From Sphaerolaimus hirsutus (lineage: Eukaryota > Nematoda > Chromadorea > Monhysterida > Sphaerolaimidae), in contig OZ038459.1 of NCBI GenBank assembly GCA_964036195.1, positions 20,085,206 through 20,149,205 on the forward strand: a stretch of 64,000 nucleotides of DNA, written 5' to 3'. The translations under genes were made by a program, and so were the position numbers. Shown here piece after piece: positions 63,980-64,000 of the stretch. Numbering within the stretch: the stretch's first letter is position 1; each line of letters opens with the position of its first letter. The notes below the pieces were generated by a model that was not told the DNA's origin, did no database searches, and saw nothing but the letters and a program-made list of their open reading frames with translations.

Positions 63980-64000
63980 CATTTACAACAATGCACACCT

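Overview
The window looks like a piece of a repeat-choked, intron-rich invertebrate (metazoan) nuclear genome. Genes are split into short exons with C-rich 3' splice tracts. The DNA between exons is almost entirely foldback and terminal-inverted-repeat (TIR) elements. There is a BEL/Pao LTR retroelement with an envelope-like domain. No rRNA, tRNA, CRISPR or bacterial-type operon was seen, and I cannot name the species.

Layout. 1-9.5 kb: 3' part of a plus-strand coiled-coil/acidic/RG-rich protein gene (exons at 840-9472), its introns packed with TIR elements. 9.5-13.3 kb: repeats. 13.3-18.7 kb: a minus-strand gene for a 375-residue multi-pass membrane protein made of two related halves, with 5' untranslated exons to the right. 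18.9-31.2 kb: a complete, young BEL/Pao element of 12,286 bp (two 1,101-bp LTRs, 5-bp target duplication CATGC, tRNA-Ser primer site), sitting inside an older repeat. 31.7-40.3 kb: repeats plus one isolated exon at 35770. 40.4-43.5 kb: a two-exon gene for a 58-residue secreted peptide. 43.5-48 kb: repeats. 48-49 kb: a minus-strand three-exon gene for a 97-residue secreted peptide. 49-62.5 kb: repeats, including a four-level nest of elements and two very large palindromes. 62.7-64 kb: a decayed, intron-containing MULE-type transposase gene on the minus strand.

The most interesting observation is a family of foldback elements of about 140-490 bp that behave as introns (introner-like elements). 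Their ends carry a GTGCCA donor and a CCCCCAG acceptor. Three copies (9154-9345, 15349-15670, 48488-48980) interrupt open coding sequence exactly at CAG, and removing them keeps the frame in three unrelated genes; two further copies fit a 5' UTR intron and a GC-AG intron.

Other results: the BEL/Pao element has a strong one-strand excess of TCACA in coding and LTR sequence alike. All its coding domains lie in one frame broken by two stop codons, its integrase has lost a catalytic Asp, and a 380-codon second frame overlaps the Env tail. Many of the small elements share common end scaffolds but are filled with a different, family-specific repeated word. Everything here was read by eye; no alignment, database search or expression data was available.
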